This document shows positions 44,829 through 56,274 of a DNA stretch of 64,000 nucleotides, piece after piece; position 1 is the stretch's first letter; the number at the start of each line of letters is the position of its first letter. Below the pieces are notes generated by a model. That model was not told where the DNA came from. It ran no database searches and saw only the letters and a program-made list of their open reading frames with translations. The DNA is from Heliopora coerulea (Eukaryota; Cnidaria; Anthozoa; Scleralcyonacea; Helioporidae): positions 620,001 through 684,000 of the forward strand of contig JASJOG010000066.1 of assembly GCA_030142905.1 (NCBI GenBank), written 5' to 3'. A program made the translations under genes and the position numbers.

Positions 44829-44930
44829 ATGCTGTCTATTCGCTTCCTGTTGATGGCTATGGTGTTCGGTTTGTTTCTTACAATGACACGTCACGCTGTT
44901 TGTGGTGGGCCAATTGCGACTAGTCTTGAG
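44829..44930 (+). CDS. Signal-peptide exon of a secreted peptide gene (copy 2)
   Basis: The 34-codon counterpart of 22734-22835 keeps the start, signal and GTAAGT donor. The hydrophobic core is unchanged. Changes cluster at the predicted cleavage region and beyond: ETHQ to MTRH, T to I, and loss of the second cysteine (TC to TS). Confidence 0.6.
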
Positions 44931-45619
44931 GTAAGTCTAATAAAGTCTTTAATGACTTCGAAGCATTTTATTGTGTGCATATCAACATCAAAACGATCGA
45001 TTGGTCTTCAACTATGGAGAACAAACTACAAAGAACCTAGACAAGTTGTGGGTGATCAACAAAGTTCGATAAACTTTCGTCCTTTAAATAGCATCATTCG
45101 AAACAAAAGTATTTGTAACAAAATTGTTGGCATCTTATTATGAATAAGCCATGGGGGAGATACCCCTGGTGGCCGACTATCACAAATTAACTCGAAGATT
45201 AGGTTTAGGCATTGTATTGTTTTCAAGTGAAGCGCAGCAGAGGCTTGTTCATTATCTGTGACGTAGTTTCATGGCAACGTTGGAGTATTGTCAAAAAGAT
45301 AGGGATTATCAGCTTTGCCTGAAAGAACCTTTGTATGTACACATATAAAACTCATTGATAATTCATGAAGAAAAAACAAAAGAATTTAAAGTTGAATCAG
45401 TTGTTGTAAACGTGATTCAACCACTAGTGGTTGTATAACGAAAAGGTCAGAGAATAAAATCAATAAATAACACAAGAAAGTCACGCATAGCAGGAAGAGA
45501 TCATGAAATGCCAGGTGAGATAACCACTAGTGGTTGTATCACCTGGTATATTTGATATGACAAGGACGCTCATGTTGTCAACATTACATACAGATACATA
45601 TACATGTACATGCAGATTT

Positions 45620-45817
45620 CATAGGCGTAGGGAAAGGCGGTTGACCCCATTGGTACGTGCTCCCCAATATTTACTACAGCCACTTTTTCTTGTAATGTAG
45701 TTTATTAAGTTGGACCAAAAAATTTGCTGTAAATAAATGTTTGCAATTATCATTTGTTTATGGTCTTGATATTCTTTTGTGAAACTGCTATCAAGTTAGT
45801 TGGTTCCTACGCCTCTG
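45620..45817. mobile_element. MITE with AGGCGTAGG inverted ends (copy 2)
   Basis: Counterpart of 23525-23722, inherited through the duplication. Confidence 0.55.
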
Positions 45818-46038
45818 GATTTATCTGAGCATATGTTTGGACACGCACAAGTACACTAGCATGTATGTGTAGGTGTATATGTATGTTAAAAAGAACTAAC
45901 CCGAACTCATTTAGCCATCTTATGCATTAATCTTAAAACATTAAAATTACATAAAATCCCTCTTGTTATTATCCCTGCAAATAAAAGCATTAAATTTGTC
46001 TATCTAAAATCTCTCACTTTCTGTCGGGTTTTAAAGAC

Positions 46039-46311
46039 TTACGAAAGATCAACTTGGCCATCACCAAAGAAGTGAGCCTACAAATGCTCCTGTGGAATGC
46101 CATGATGGCCCTTACTATACAGATTAAGATTATTTATATGATTATTGGAGATCTTACAAAAGGAATCGACAATGCCACCTATATAAAGCTTGTTACATCT
46201 CTTACAGTAAGCTTTATCCGGAGTACATGCAGGACTTGGGAAAGGAATGCTTCCAAAAAAGGTGGTGGACAATGCTCCCACCAAGAAAAAGTTTGAAATT
46301 TATATATATGC
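46039..46311 (-). pseudogene. Penelope-like element remnant, GIY-YIG domain (copy 2)
   Basis: Counterpart of 23946-24216 (DKAYCKRCNKLYIGGIVDSF on the minus strand). Same loss of the active frame. Confidence 0.6.
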
Positions 46312-46362
46312 ACTATGAGATCGACTTCGAGTTTGAGTCGTATTAAAAATGACTTATGCAAC

Positions 46363-47418
46363 TAGGCTGAGGCGGTTTTGTAAAAAAACCGAAACCGAAA
46401 ACCGTCGCGAAATAACCGAAATAACCGACATAACCGAGTCTTTTGATCAATTAAATTGCGACAAAAATAAACAACTTGGCTTGTGTATTATATTAATTAT
46501 ATTTGTAAAAAATTGATTGTATGCTAGTTATGTACAACAATATTACGTCTAAATGGCAAATGCTCAAACTGTCTTGGTTTATAAGTTCTCAGCTAAGAAA
46601 ACAAGCATGTCAACCTTCTCAGGTTTTAGCTGTGCTCGTGCGGGAGTGATGACAAGTCCTGCTTTACTATTTCCTGGAGTAAGGGGTGTTGCTCTGGCAA
46701 ACGCGCTCGTGATTGAAGGCTGTGAGGAGGTTGACGAGTCTGCTGAGACACCGATGTCTTTCTCGCCCGAAGAAGAACTGGTCTTGCGCTTTTTCATATT
46801 GATGGTGGCGTATTGCTGTGCATGTCTTTTCTGAAGATGCCTCAGCAGGTTCGATGTGTTGCTCCCCTTGTTTTTGATGGTTTGCAAACAAACTTGACAG
46901 ACAGCGCTGTCCTTTGCTGCTTCCATGTTTTTGAAAAACTTCCATACTTCACTTCTTCCCGACATCGCAAAATAGGCAAATATAAACGCAGAGAGTTAAA
47001 CGCACTGTAGGAATTGAATAACGAGCAAACGTGCGCTTGGTGCAAGACACGTGTTAACAACAAGAATAAATTAAAGATATAAACACAATCTTATTGGTTG
47101 ACGCCGTTGCGGCCGACTAGTTACGCGATGAGTCACACACTTTAATAGTCTTTTGTCTGCACGTCTTTGCAGACGTCCGCCCTCATCTTAGCCAATCAAA
47201 TATTTGAATTGCAAGTTTGTTTGACCCGGTTATCCAGTTTAGTCAACCAAGCAATCGCAGCGCTATTCTCACACTGTTTTCTTTTCAAATTTTGAATCGG
47301 TTTTTCGGTTATTTCGGTTATTTCGGTTAGTCGGTTATCTGATATTAAGGAGACTCGTGAAATCGATCTGTTAAAAAAACCGATTCTTGTCGGTTAACCG
47401 GTTAACCGCCTCAGCCTA
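46363..47418 (-). mobile_element. BED-finger hAT transposon, internally deleted (1056 bp)
   Basis: The ends are TAGGCTGAGGCGGTT and its inverse. The flanks are a perfect 8-bp duplication, TATGCAAC (46355-46362 and 47419-47426). Copy 1 has the empty site at 24260-24267. Both subterminal zones are packed with AACCGAAA/AACCGAC units. Only the N-terminal part of a transposase is left, on the minus strand, so mobility would need a transposase in trans. Confidence 0.93.
46579..46965 (-). CDS. BED-type zinc finger N-terminus of a hAT transposase, truncated
   Basis: ATG at 46965 opens 128 codons. SEVWKFFKNM is followed by the BED finger pattern C-x2-C (VCQVCLQ) and H-x4-H (RHLQKRH), then a Ser/Thr-rich linker. 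It ends at a stop soon after MLVFLAENL. The RNase H-like core and dimerisation domain are missing, removed by the internal deletion. A protein of this kind could still bind the AACCGA-rich ends and act as a repressor, which is speculation. Confidence 0.8.
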   Translation of the reverse strand: MSGRSEVWKFFKNMEAAKDSAVCQVCLQTIKNKGSNTSNLLRHLQKRHAQQYATINMKKRKTSSSSGEKDIGVSADSSTSSQPSITSAFARATPLTPGNSKAGLVITPARAQLKPEKVDMLVFLAENL

Positions 47419-47665
47419 TATGCAACAAGTTTTGTTATTTTTTGTTTTTTTTTTAACGTTTACAAACATATACTCGTCGAATAACTTAACGTACATAGTT
47501 CATCCTTGGAAAAGCACCTCTTTTCTTATTACAAAGCCAGCTATAGACTTGTAATTTAGACGAGAGAAATTCTGAAGTCTTTCGAAGACAAGTCTTTGAT
47601 TTTTGCACCTAGGATAGTGAGGAAAATAACATAAAAGTTCAAAAGTTGGTAACTGTCGTGACTGA

Positions 47666-47764
47666 TCGCAAAGAATTCGAATGTTTCGAGCTAACACGCT
47701 TCGTCAGAACACTTTTCAATACTAGACGAAGGGCTTTAGCTCGAAACGTTAGAATTCTTTGCGA
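47666..47764. repeat. Palindromic Penelope-like element ends (copy 2)
   Basis: Counterpart of 24507-24606, now separated from its GIY-YIG remnant by the BED-hAT insertion. Confidence 0.65.
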
Positions 47765-48035
47765 TCATTCACGACATTTACCAACGTATGAACTTACTGT
47801 CTTTGTATGATAGTGGCGAAAATATAGGATTGGGAGATCTACGTGGTGGTATGTTTTAGTATAGGGACTCTTTTACTCTGTATAATGAAACATATTGACG
47901 TGACAACCTAAATTAGAAATTATGACTTCTGGGAACAAAAGGAATGAGATGTCGACGAAATCTTTCGATTATTCTAGTTCCAAGTTGCTGCGCGCACTGA
48001 TCTTATGTAAGTGAGAGAGATTGCAGGGCAACGGG

Positions 48036-48088
48036 AATAGTAATAGTAAAAGTATTAGTAATAGTAATAGTAATAATTATAGTAATAA
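48036..48088. repeat. (AATAGT)n microsatellite at the LINE 3' end (copy 2)
   Basis: A shorter version of the tract at 24876-24963. Confidence 0.75.
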
Positions 48089-48768
48089 TTTATTTATAGT
48101 CGAAAGCGTAAGCAGTGGTCGCCCAATCACCCGAGGTATAAGCTCATGTTAAAAATCTTCCACAAAAACCACGATTATAAAAATTAACTTTGCGCTATCA
48201 TCAAGGAAAAGAAAATGATAAGAGGAAGAATATCTGTGTGTTACAAGCCAAAAATTACGAGGAGCTATCGCACAAATATACTGCTATAGATAAGACAATG
48301 TTATGAGGTTTCTTTTTAAAAAGCGCTACCGAATTAGACTGTTTTATGTCCTCTGGCAAATTATTCGATAAATAGTATACAATATAACTAAAAGGATTAT
48401 GTAGATATTTAGTATAATATTCTGGTTGATTAACTTTAAATCTGTTATTCCTTAAGTTGCAATTTACAGTGCGAGATGTAAAGAAACCTGAAATTTACGT
48501 AGGTCCATTTTCTTTAAAACATTTAAAAAGATTGTCAAAGATTGGACGTATCTTCTGTGTTTAAGCATTCTCATGTTAATTCGGTTCAGAGCTGTTTCGT
48601 AATCTGTTAACCAAGGAATCTTTAACAATGTTTTAATGGCATAGTGATTCACGGCTTCCAATTTGTTCGATTGATAATTACCAATTCCAATCAGTATTGG
48701 GCTGCAATATTCTAGGTGTGGGAAACGTAAGCTTTATAGATACATACTGCGATATATTAAACTCCTAA
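48089..48768 (-). pseudogene. Non-LTR retrotransposon reverse transcriptase C-terminus (copy 2)
   Basis: Counterpart of 24964-25645 (NRINMRMLKHRRYVQSLTIF on the minus strand). Same decay. Confidence 0.72.
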
Positions 48769-49469
48769 AATGCGCCCCTCTTCATATAGGTGGCATGGTT
48801 AGTAAACAAATGGATGGTTCAGATAAAACTTTATAAGTTCTCTTTTGAAGCATGCGTTGATTTTGTCAAAATTTAAGCGTAAAGATATATCTACATAATG
48901 ATTAATGCTAGAAATACTTTTTTGCAGTTTAATAAGTAGAGCTGGGAATCTTATACATAGAAACTATTCTCAACCATTTTAGAAGAGAGATGTATCGGTG
49001 CAACAGATCGACGTTCCTGGATCAAAAAGCAACAGACCATGGAAACGTTTCACTCGTGATATTAAAAGAAACCACATTGGACAAACGTAGAATACCTTGG
49101 GAACCAACTGAGCAAGAAACTTTACTTATCGTTATCAATACCATTCTTGTATTTTTTAATGATTAACGTTGTTTATTTGTCTGTAATTGTATCATTCGGC
49201 TTTTAACCACATTAATCGAGTATATTAGCCATTAAGTGATTTAATTAAATTCATCTATTTTATGCTTATGGCACAATCTTGCAGACATATATTGTTTTTT
49301 GGTCAGTTTTATAGTAGGATTATATAATTTACTTTGTATTTTTGTCGTTGTCAATGTGAGTGATTTTTAATAATATTTATACTTTGGGCAGTCATTTAAA
49401 GGACGAGAGCCGAGTGTAAGACTAGAGTAGTCGAAGGATGTCATGATCTTAGGAGCTGTTTTTGATTTA

Positions 49470-49670
49470 TATAATATATATCATAAGCGTACAAGACAGA
49501 TTTCAACTGTCGGGCCTGAGGCCTGTTGTCCGAAAATTTTCTTCGTCGTCCGAATTTTCAAAATGAACCATCTGCTATGCCATGCCTTCAACAAAGCTGC
49601 ACTAATTATTTTACGCAACATCAATCGACAATACGTTAAGTCTAAAAGTATACAAATGCTGCTTTAAATT
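49470..49670. repeat. Dispersed repeat fragment (copy 2)
   Basis: Counterpart of 26345-26580. Confidence 0.5.
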
Positions 49671-51413
49671 ATCTTCCCTAACTCATTGGTAATTCATAAA
49701 TTATCGTAGCCAAAGTTTGAACGCACACCACGTCAAGTCCATGTATTTTGATACCCAATAAAAACCTGCAGGAAAATCCTTAGTGATCTAAATGACATTT
49801 CTTAATTTATAAGTTCTTATCAATGAAAAGATTATACCATAAATAAACGCGAATAATCGTTCGAGAAACTAGTTCAAACCCTCTGATTATCGTGTTTCAT
49901 CACGGGACGCCAAACACTCTTGTTTTCTCGTGTTTGGAATCTGTGATGAAAAACTCATACTAGTGTTTCAATAATTATATCACTTTGCCTCTTCGGAGTT
50001 TCTATTGGCAATCATGAAATATAAACTGCATTTTTTTCGACATGCAAAGGGGTAAGCCACGGCTCCCAAGGTTCCTCCTCCTCTACGTCCAGGGCACTTC
50101 CAGACTAAATGGTGTAATCTCGCTAAGAGTTGTGCCGCGACACAGTAGGAGATCGCCACGTTTTTACTTTAACCATCCAATAGTGGATCAACTTTATACA
50201 ATGAAGATATGAAGGTATAATTTGTTTGATATCGATTGATTTTTTAATTTAAAAGGTTTGGTCATAAGTGCATGCGATAATATTGTGGTGGTTCTGAGGT
50301 TCAAATTGAGACAGGATTCAGTTGCGATATTACTGAATGTTCCAAGTTTTGTGAAAGTGTAAAATTCAGATTTGTTGATAATTACTTAAATACGGTTATA
50401 TCGTAAGAGTTTTTAGAGAAATAGAAGCTGATGATTTAGAGATGTCATTATCGAAATTTACACAATATGTTGGATTAACCTTGCCAATTTTAACGGCTCC
50501 TGTATGCACTCAAGAAAAGCAATTAAAGCTTCAGTCAAATTTTGCAATGTTGTGATCCCTGGTTAATGTATCAGCAACTTTAACATTTGAACCGTCCTAA
50601 GGATTTAGTGTGAATTGAAAAGAAACTTATTAGTTAATTGAAGTTGAACTGTTTGGTTATAAACCCAATACATTCTGTGTTAACCCTTTGAGAGTCAGGG
50701 TCCTGTATTCAGGAAATTAAGAACAAAAGAACAAGTGAAAGAACAAAGCGAAAACAATGAGCGAACAATGACCAAAATAAATCGAATTCAACCTTTAAAG
50801 GGTTCAAATTTTGTTAAAGTCTAGTAATTTTGTGGTCTGATACTCAGATGAGGTTCTTGTAAAATTTCTTGAATAAGGTCAATGGTTTCTGGATTTTAAA
50901 CAGAAAAGGTGACCTATTAATTTGCACATCAACCAAACTACTGGTTCAATGAACTCAAATTTAAATAACTGTCTGCTGCCTTGTCTCTTACTTCATCTAT
51001 AGGTCGTGCAAGTTAAAGTGAAAGTTCAAACAATTTTTAAAGCTCTAAAAACCATGACCAGCCGACAACTTCAAAAAGTATAAAATAAAACGTATTCCGA
51101 AGAATAAAGTCATCTTGAGAACTCAAGATTTGAGTCAATGCAAGATAAAACTATTGTTGAAACTGTGGTATTTCGACTTTATTTCAAAGTCATCTTCCGA
51201 CAGAATGATAATTACAATAACATGCCAGAGTCTATATACAGGAGGTGTAATGACATCATCGAGACGGAATTAGTAAACACTACCGGTAATCCCCAATTTA
51301 CATGCTGAGATGTTGAGACGCTAGGTGCTAATTAGAAATTCTCACCACCATTAATAAAGCGGTTGAGCGTGAATAGAACTATCGGGCTAACTGATAACAA
51401 GTGTGCATAATAT

Positions 51414-51750
51414 CTAATTAAAAAGGTTGAGTTCTTTGCTATCTTTGAGCCCTGAATTAAGCTCAGGTTTATTAAACTTAGTGCGAAGTGCTTCAATTAT
51501 TAGAAGTTTATTGATGTTCGTAGACTTACTCGTATAAAGAATTTGATAGTTATTAAAGATTAAATTTTTAATGGAGGTAGATATGTTAGAAGAAGAGGGA
51601 AGGTCATTTAGTCGGTCGTACTGATCGTATAAGTCATTAATGAAGTGAGCGTGTTCACATTCGAGAAAGTGTTGGGCAACTGCACTGGTGTTATGTTGAG
51701 TAGAATGTTCGGAAAGACGTTTGTGAAGACAACGGTCGGTTTTACCTATA
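51414..51750 (-). pseudogene. Penelope-like fragment C, GIY-YIG C-terminal half
   Basis: On the minus strand: IGKTDRCLHKRLSEHSTQHN, then AVAQHFLECEHAHF, ending GLKDSKELNLFN and a stop at 51414. It is the second half of the GIY-YIG domain split by the element at 51751-52992. Removing that element and one TA restores the TYIGKTD junction. Confidence 0.85.
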
Positions 51751-52992
51751 CAGTCAACTCTCGTTATTGCGGACACCCTGGGGACTGTCATTTGGTGTCC
51801 GTAATAGCGAGTGTCCGCAACAGCGGGGTGCGAGAAAAATGACCCATAGTCAGGCTGTAAAATATCTTTATTATGTATTACTGCTTTTTTATTTTAAAAT
51901 GTCCAGCTTCTTTCAGTTTCTAGTTAACATTTACTGTGATATATAAGTACAAAATACAAATTAAAATACAAATCAAAAATTTGTATTGAGAAAAAAATAT
52001 TATATACCCAAACCAAAAATCAAATTGTAGCATGAATCAGTGTCAATTTCCTTTTCCTTCACTGTAAAGCTACGATAACGTAACAAAACTCAGTGGACTT
52101 ATGCGAAGTTAGTAATCCTGTTTTAGACAAATACTGACAAATACTAACAAATTCATGGCAAGTCAAGAAAAGTGTGAAGAATAAAAGTCTTATTCTTGGT
52201 TGAGAGGCCACCATGCTTACAAAGACGAATTTCAGCCTGAAATTGACATGACTCTCGTGCTTCAACGTGAACCGGAAAATGCCAAAGATGCACATGTTGT
52301 GGCCATAACAGAAAATAACGGACGAGTTGTGGGGCATATCCCTTTAGGACTGTCCAAAATTGTTTCTTCATTTTTGAAAGAGTAAACCACAGAGGAGAAG
52401 CTGTCATTTGTGGAAAGAGGGTAAACAGATGAGCTGGCCTGGGTTTAGAGATTCCCGTTCTTTACAAGTTTTATGGTGAACATAGATATTTGACAAGACT
52501 TGACAAACTCATTATTGGCAGTGATATAGCCAGGCAGTCCTTGCGAGACAAACACAAAGGAATAGCCACTACATAGTCTACACAAAAGCGCAAGTCTGTC
52601 AAGAGCGTTGAAATAGCATAGCAAAGTGAAAAGCCTCGAAAGTAATGTAAACCGAGCGGAAGAACTTTGAAGATCGCAACATACATGTTGGTTGTATTGA
52701 AAGACACGTTTATATTTTGTCTGTCATTTTTGTCTACAGAAGTAATGACGAACAGAATATTAAAAGAACTTCCGCTGACAAACAGCAGGTGTCCGTTGTA
52801 ACGAGAGTAAAACTATACAAATGTTAGTTTGGGACCGCAAGAAGTGTACGCAATTCCGTAATAGCGAGAGTCCGTAATAGCGAGAGTTATTTCAATACAT
52901 TTCATAGTAGTTTCGGCCGGGGATTTACTATCTGTCCGTAATAACGGGGTGTCCGTAATAGCGGGGTGTCCGTAAGGCGAGAGTTGACTGTA
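51751..52992. mobile_element. pogo/Tigger-like DNA element (1242 bp) with TA target site
   Basis: The ends CAGTCAACTCTCGTTATTGC and, reversed, CAGTCAACTCTCGCCTTACG are flanked by TA on both sides. Degenerate GTCCGTAATAGCG units extend the inverted ends inward. It encodes no transposase. Its interior includes a HIRAN-like coding fragment, unusual cargo. Confidence 0.88.
52185..52519 (+). pseudogene. HIRAN-like domain fragment carried inside the pogo-like element
   Basis: The frame from 52185 encodes YSWLRGHHAYKDEFQPEIDM, then LQREPENAKDAH and GRVVGHIPLGLSKIVSSFLK, stopping at 52383-52385. After a frame change, 52442-52519 encodes GLEIPVLYKFYGEHRYL. The order (GHH.Y, W/F.P, L...RE..N..DAHVVAI, VGHIP...S.I...FL, GLEIP) matches HIRAN-like domains, which bind DNA 3' ends in HLTF/Rad5 helicases and occur in many invertebrate proteins. 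No ATG start, no helicase, and stops are present. It is a captured fragment. Confidence 0.7.
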
Positions 52993-52994
52993 TA

Positions 52995-53240
52995 TGTTTT
53001 GTTGCAGCCAGGACAAGTAATTTGGTAGACGACATTATTGCAAGACATTTCCGGAATCTTATCTTTGTTCGAAATAAAATAGGAGACTTTTTTCGTGTCA
53101 TAAATAACTATAAATTTAACGGGTTGATTGAGATGACGCCGAATTTTCGAAATGCATGATTTAACTAGATTTTCAATTTGTTTACCAAGGAAATACCAGA
53201 ATCCGTTTCCAGCCGATAATTTCAGGATAATTTCCGTTTT
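52995..53240 (-). pseudogene. Penelope-like fragment C, RT-to-GIY-YIG linker
   Basis: On the minus strand: GKQIENLVKSCISKIRRHLN, then PVKFIVIYDTKKVSYF, then YQITCPGCNKTY, stopping at the pogo-like insertion. It continues at 51750. The reverse transcriptase part is absent. Confidence 0.83.
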
Positions 53241-53242
53241 CT

Positions 53243-54393
53243 TTTGGCAATGAAATTTACAAACAAATCGATGGCGTTTCAATGGGATCCTCTCTCGCGC
53301 CGGTACTCGCTAATATAATCTTAACCGAATTTGAAGAAACCGTCATTTCCAACTTAATGAACTCTGGTACCATTAAATTTTATAAAAGATACGTAGACGA
53401 CACACTTTTACTAATCAAACCTTCTAATATTCCGACCTTACTCAAATTGTTCAACAATTTTGACAAGAATTTAAACTTTACAGTTGACACCTTTCCAGAT
53501 GGCATTGTCCACTTCTTAGACATAAAAATATCTGATGATGGAACCGATATTTACCGAAAAGCTACACACACTGGACAATACACCCATTTTACAAGTTTCG
53601 AACCATTTCAAAGAAAAACTGCATGGATAAGATCACTCCTTGATCGCGCTCACAAAATTTGCAGCACTAAAAACTTATTTGACAGCCAAGTTAAAAACAT
53701 TAAGTCTTTTATGTCGTGGAATGGATATCGTAACTCTTTGAAACATTTCCTGATTAACAAGTTTAAATGTAAAGTAGTACTTCTGCTAAAACCTGTCCTT
53801 CATCTCAATCGCAAACCAATGATGACAATTTGCCTAAAATTTGGATTCGCCTGCCTTACCTTGGAACCCAAGGAAAAAATATTGTTAAGTCATGTCTAAA
53901 GAAATTACGCCGATGTTTTATAAGACCGGTCAAATTTGTAGTAATTTATGACACTAAAAAGATCGCATTTTTCACATCCAACAAAGACAAAATTCCTCCT
54001 TTAGTCCGTTCTAATGCCATTTACCGAATAACCTGTCCTGGATGCGGCTATTCTTACATTGGAAAAACCGAATGGTGCCTCAAAACAAGACTTCATGAAC
54101 ATGCCACCAAACATAATACCAGTGCAGTAGGACAACACTTTTTAGAATGCGAGAACGCACATGACACTGTCACACAAAACATAACCGACTTAACGGACAA
54201 AACACTTCCACAAATACACGTTTCCAAGCTAACAAATCTCATCGCTAACAACTACAATATACTATATGCAAATAATTCACTTAATAAAAACCGATTTTTA
54301 CTAATGGAAGCACTTTTCATCAAATCTCTAAAACCAGAACTAAACGTAGGACTCAAAGCCAGCAAAGAACTCTCATTATTTGACCTGACATAA
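53243..54393 (+). pseudogene. Penelope-like fragment B, RT motifs B-C to GIY-YIG
   Basis: It starts inside the reverse transcriptase (FGNEIYKQIDGVSMGSSLAP), with motif C YVDD at about 53391-53402. It continues through HFLDIKISDDGTDIYRKATH and MSWNGYRNSLKHFLINKF, then needs one frame change near 53790-53830. The endonuclease follows: YRITCPGCGYSYIGKTEWCL, FLECENAHD and GLKASKELSLFDLT, with TAA at 54391-54393. It is 5'-truncated and lies head to head with fragment C. Confidence 0.87.
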
Positions 54394-54507
54394 CACATCA
54401 CTCATTTACACTCTAATTTCTTCCGCCTACACATTCTTCCTGTATGATGTCACCACGCTTGTGCCTATATATTGACCTAGGTTCAGCTTTTGTAAATTAG
54501 TCTGATG

Positions 54508-54546
54508 ATGAATTTGTAATAAATTCGAAATATTACTATTGAACAC
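54508..54546 (+). ncRNA. Hammerhead-like core at the 3' end of PLE fragment B
   Basis: CTGATGA, one unpaired T, a 6-bp hairpin (GAATTT with AAATTC) and GAAA follow in order, then ATATTACTA. Stem III is hardly formed and the extra T is non-canonical, so activity is doubtful. The location, just after the GIY-YIG stop, matches hammerheads known from this element class. Confidence 0.4.
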
Positions 54547-54577
54547 TGTGTTTGCTTGTTTTTCTCAAATTTTGAGT

Positions 54578-56135
54578 TCAAGATGGAACTATTTTTCGGA
54601 GTATGTTTTCTACTTTATTACCAAGGAAAGGAATACGTATCCAAATTTTGGGTAAATTGTCATCATCGCAAGACCTATTTGTTTTAATTGTAGAAGCGTT
54701 GTATTTGCGCTTTAGTTTATTAATTAGAAAATATTTTACTCTGTTGGGATAACCATTCCACGACATACAAGATTTTAGAAAACTGATTTGGTTGTTAAAA
54801 AGCTTTCTTGAGCTACAAATTTTAAGAGCGCGGCTAAAGAGACTTTATCCATGCAGTTTTGCGTGAAAAAGGTTCAAAACTTGTAAAGTGCGTATGTTGA
54901 CCAGTGTGAGTATCTTTACAATAAACGTCAGTACCATCAGCCGAAATTTTAATGTCTAAAAAGTGGATATTACCATCAGGAAAAGTATCAACTGTAAATT
55001 TTAAGTTTTCATCAAATTTGTTAAATTTCGTTAACACCGAAGAGATGTTGGAAGGTTTAATCAAAAGCAGAGTATCGTCAACATATCGTTTGTAAAATTT
55101 TATGATACCGCAATTAACGAGATCTGAAACTATAATCCGTTCAAACTCAGTTAGCATAATGTTAGCCAAGACAGGTCCTAGTGACGATCCCATAGATACA
55201 CCGTCAATTTGTTCATATAACTGGTTGTTAAAAGAAAAGGTAGTTTTACTGCAGCAATCCAAAATCAGCTTTTTCAAAGTGCGTTTCGTTAAAGTGGTAC
55301 TTAATAAATTTTCGTTATAAATTCGGTCTAAGATAATATTAACTGTGCGAGATAGTGGAACATTAGTAAATAGTGATTCAACATCAAAGGAAACAAACTG
55401 GTATCCTTCTAGTAATAGTTGTTTGGGAATGTTTTGGATGTGTGTAACAGCGTCGAAAGAGTCTGAAAGTGTAAACTCATTTACGGTTAGCGGGTTTAAT
55501 TGTGAAGAAAGAAATTTACCGACATTGTAATGTGGAGTGTTAATCGTGTCAATAATTGGCCGAAATTTTGGAAGGGAAGAAAATGTTTTGTGTGTTTTAG
55601 GTAAACCATGTGCTCGACCGAAATGTGCTGCCTTAGGACGTAGTAAACTGTAATCACTGTCAGTAATTTCGCCTCGTTTGTGCAAAGTTAACAGGTATTT
55701 TTGTAAAGAAGAAACTCTAGTGGGTATAGGGTCAGATACTATTTTCTTAAACTTATTAGGGTCAGCAAAAAGAGACTTAACAGAAGACGCATAATCACTG
55801 CGTTTCATTAACACAATACCATTTCCCTTGTCGGGTTTAAGTATGGCATCGGTAGCAGTGAGGCTGTTGAGTATTCTAAATTTCTTACGATCTAAACTAA
55901 ATTGCTTAATATCTAAATCAATGTAACTGTAAGTAAGACAACGAAGAGAGTTTTTGATCTTATCTTGTGTATGTCGTCCTTCTTTGATTATGTCTTGTCG
56001 GGAGATCTGATCCCAAACATCTTCGGCAACAGCCATGATCTCGAAGTGGTTTGGCTTGGTAGCAAGACCATATCTGAGGCCCAACTGCAACACATCTATT
56101 TGGTCGGGAGAGAGAGGTTGTCCAGTAATTATCAT
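54578..56135 (-). pseudogene. Penelope-like fragment A, N-terminus and nearly full reverse transcriptase
   Basis: ATG at 56135 opens 433 codons on the minus strand. An N-terminal PLE region with LKPDKGNGIVLMKRSDY (which includes the K-D-K-G-N-G signature) is followed by GLPKTHK, motif A (SFDVESLFTNVPL), motif B (DGVSMGSSLGPVLANIMLTE), motif C (YKRYVDDTLLL) and HFLDIKIS. The frame hits TAG near 54834 through a 1-nt shift. It then resumes (ALKICSSRKLFNN, MSWNGYPNRVKYFLINKL) and is cut off before the GIY-YIG domain. It is the best-preserved reverse transcriptase in the window. Its catalytic aspartates are intact. Confidence 0.9.
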
Positions 56136-56274
56136 TCTGTGTGAAGATGACTTTGAAATAAAGTCGAAATATCACAGTTTCAACAATAGTTTTATCTTGC
56201 ATTGACTCAAATCTTGCGTTCTCAAGATGACTTTATTCTTTGGAATATGTTTTATTTTATACTTTTAAGGCTCT

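Larger units (their letters stand above)
51047..56262. mobile_element. Composite Penelope-like insertion (5.2 kb) with inverted ends
   Basis: The flanks TTTTAAAGCTCT (51035-51046) and TTTTAAGGCTCT (56263-56274) look like a 12-bp target duplication. Copy 1 has the uninterrupted TTTTAAGGCTCT at 27912-27923. The outer 140 bp are inverted repeats (51074-51215 and 56126-56265), sharing CAATGCAAGATAAAACTATT. Inside lie three PLE fragments: minus, plus and minus. A pogo-like element splits the first. Confidence 0.85.
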
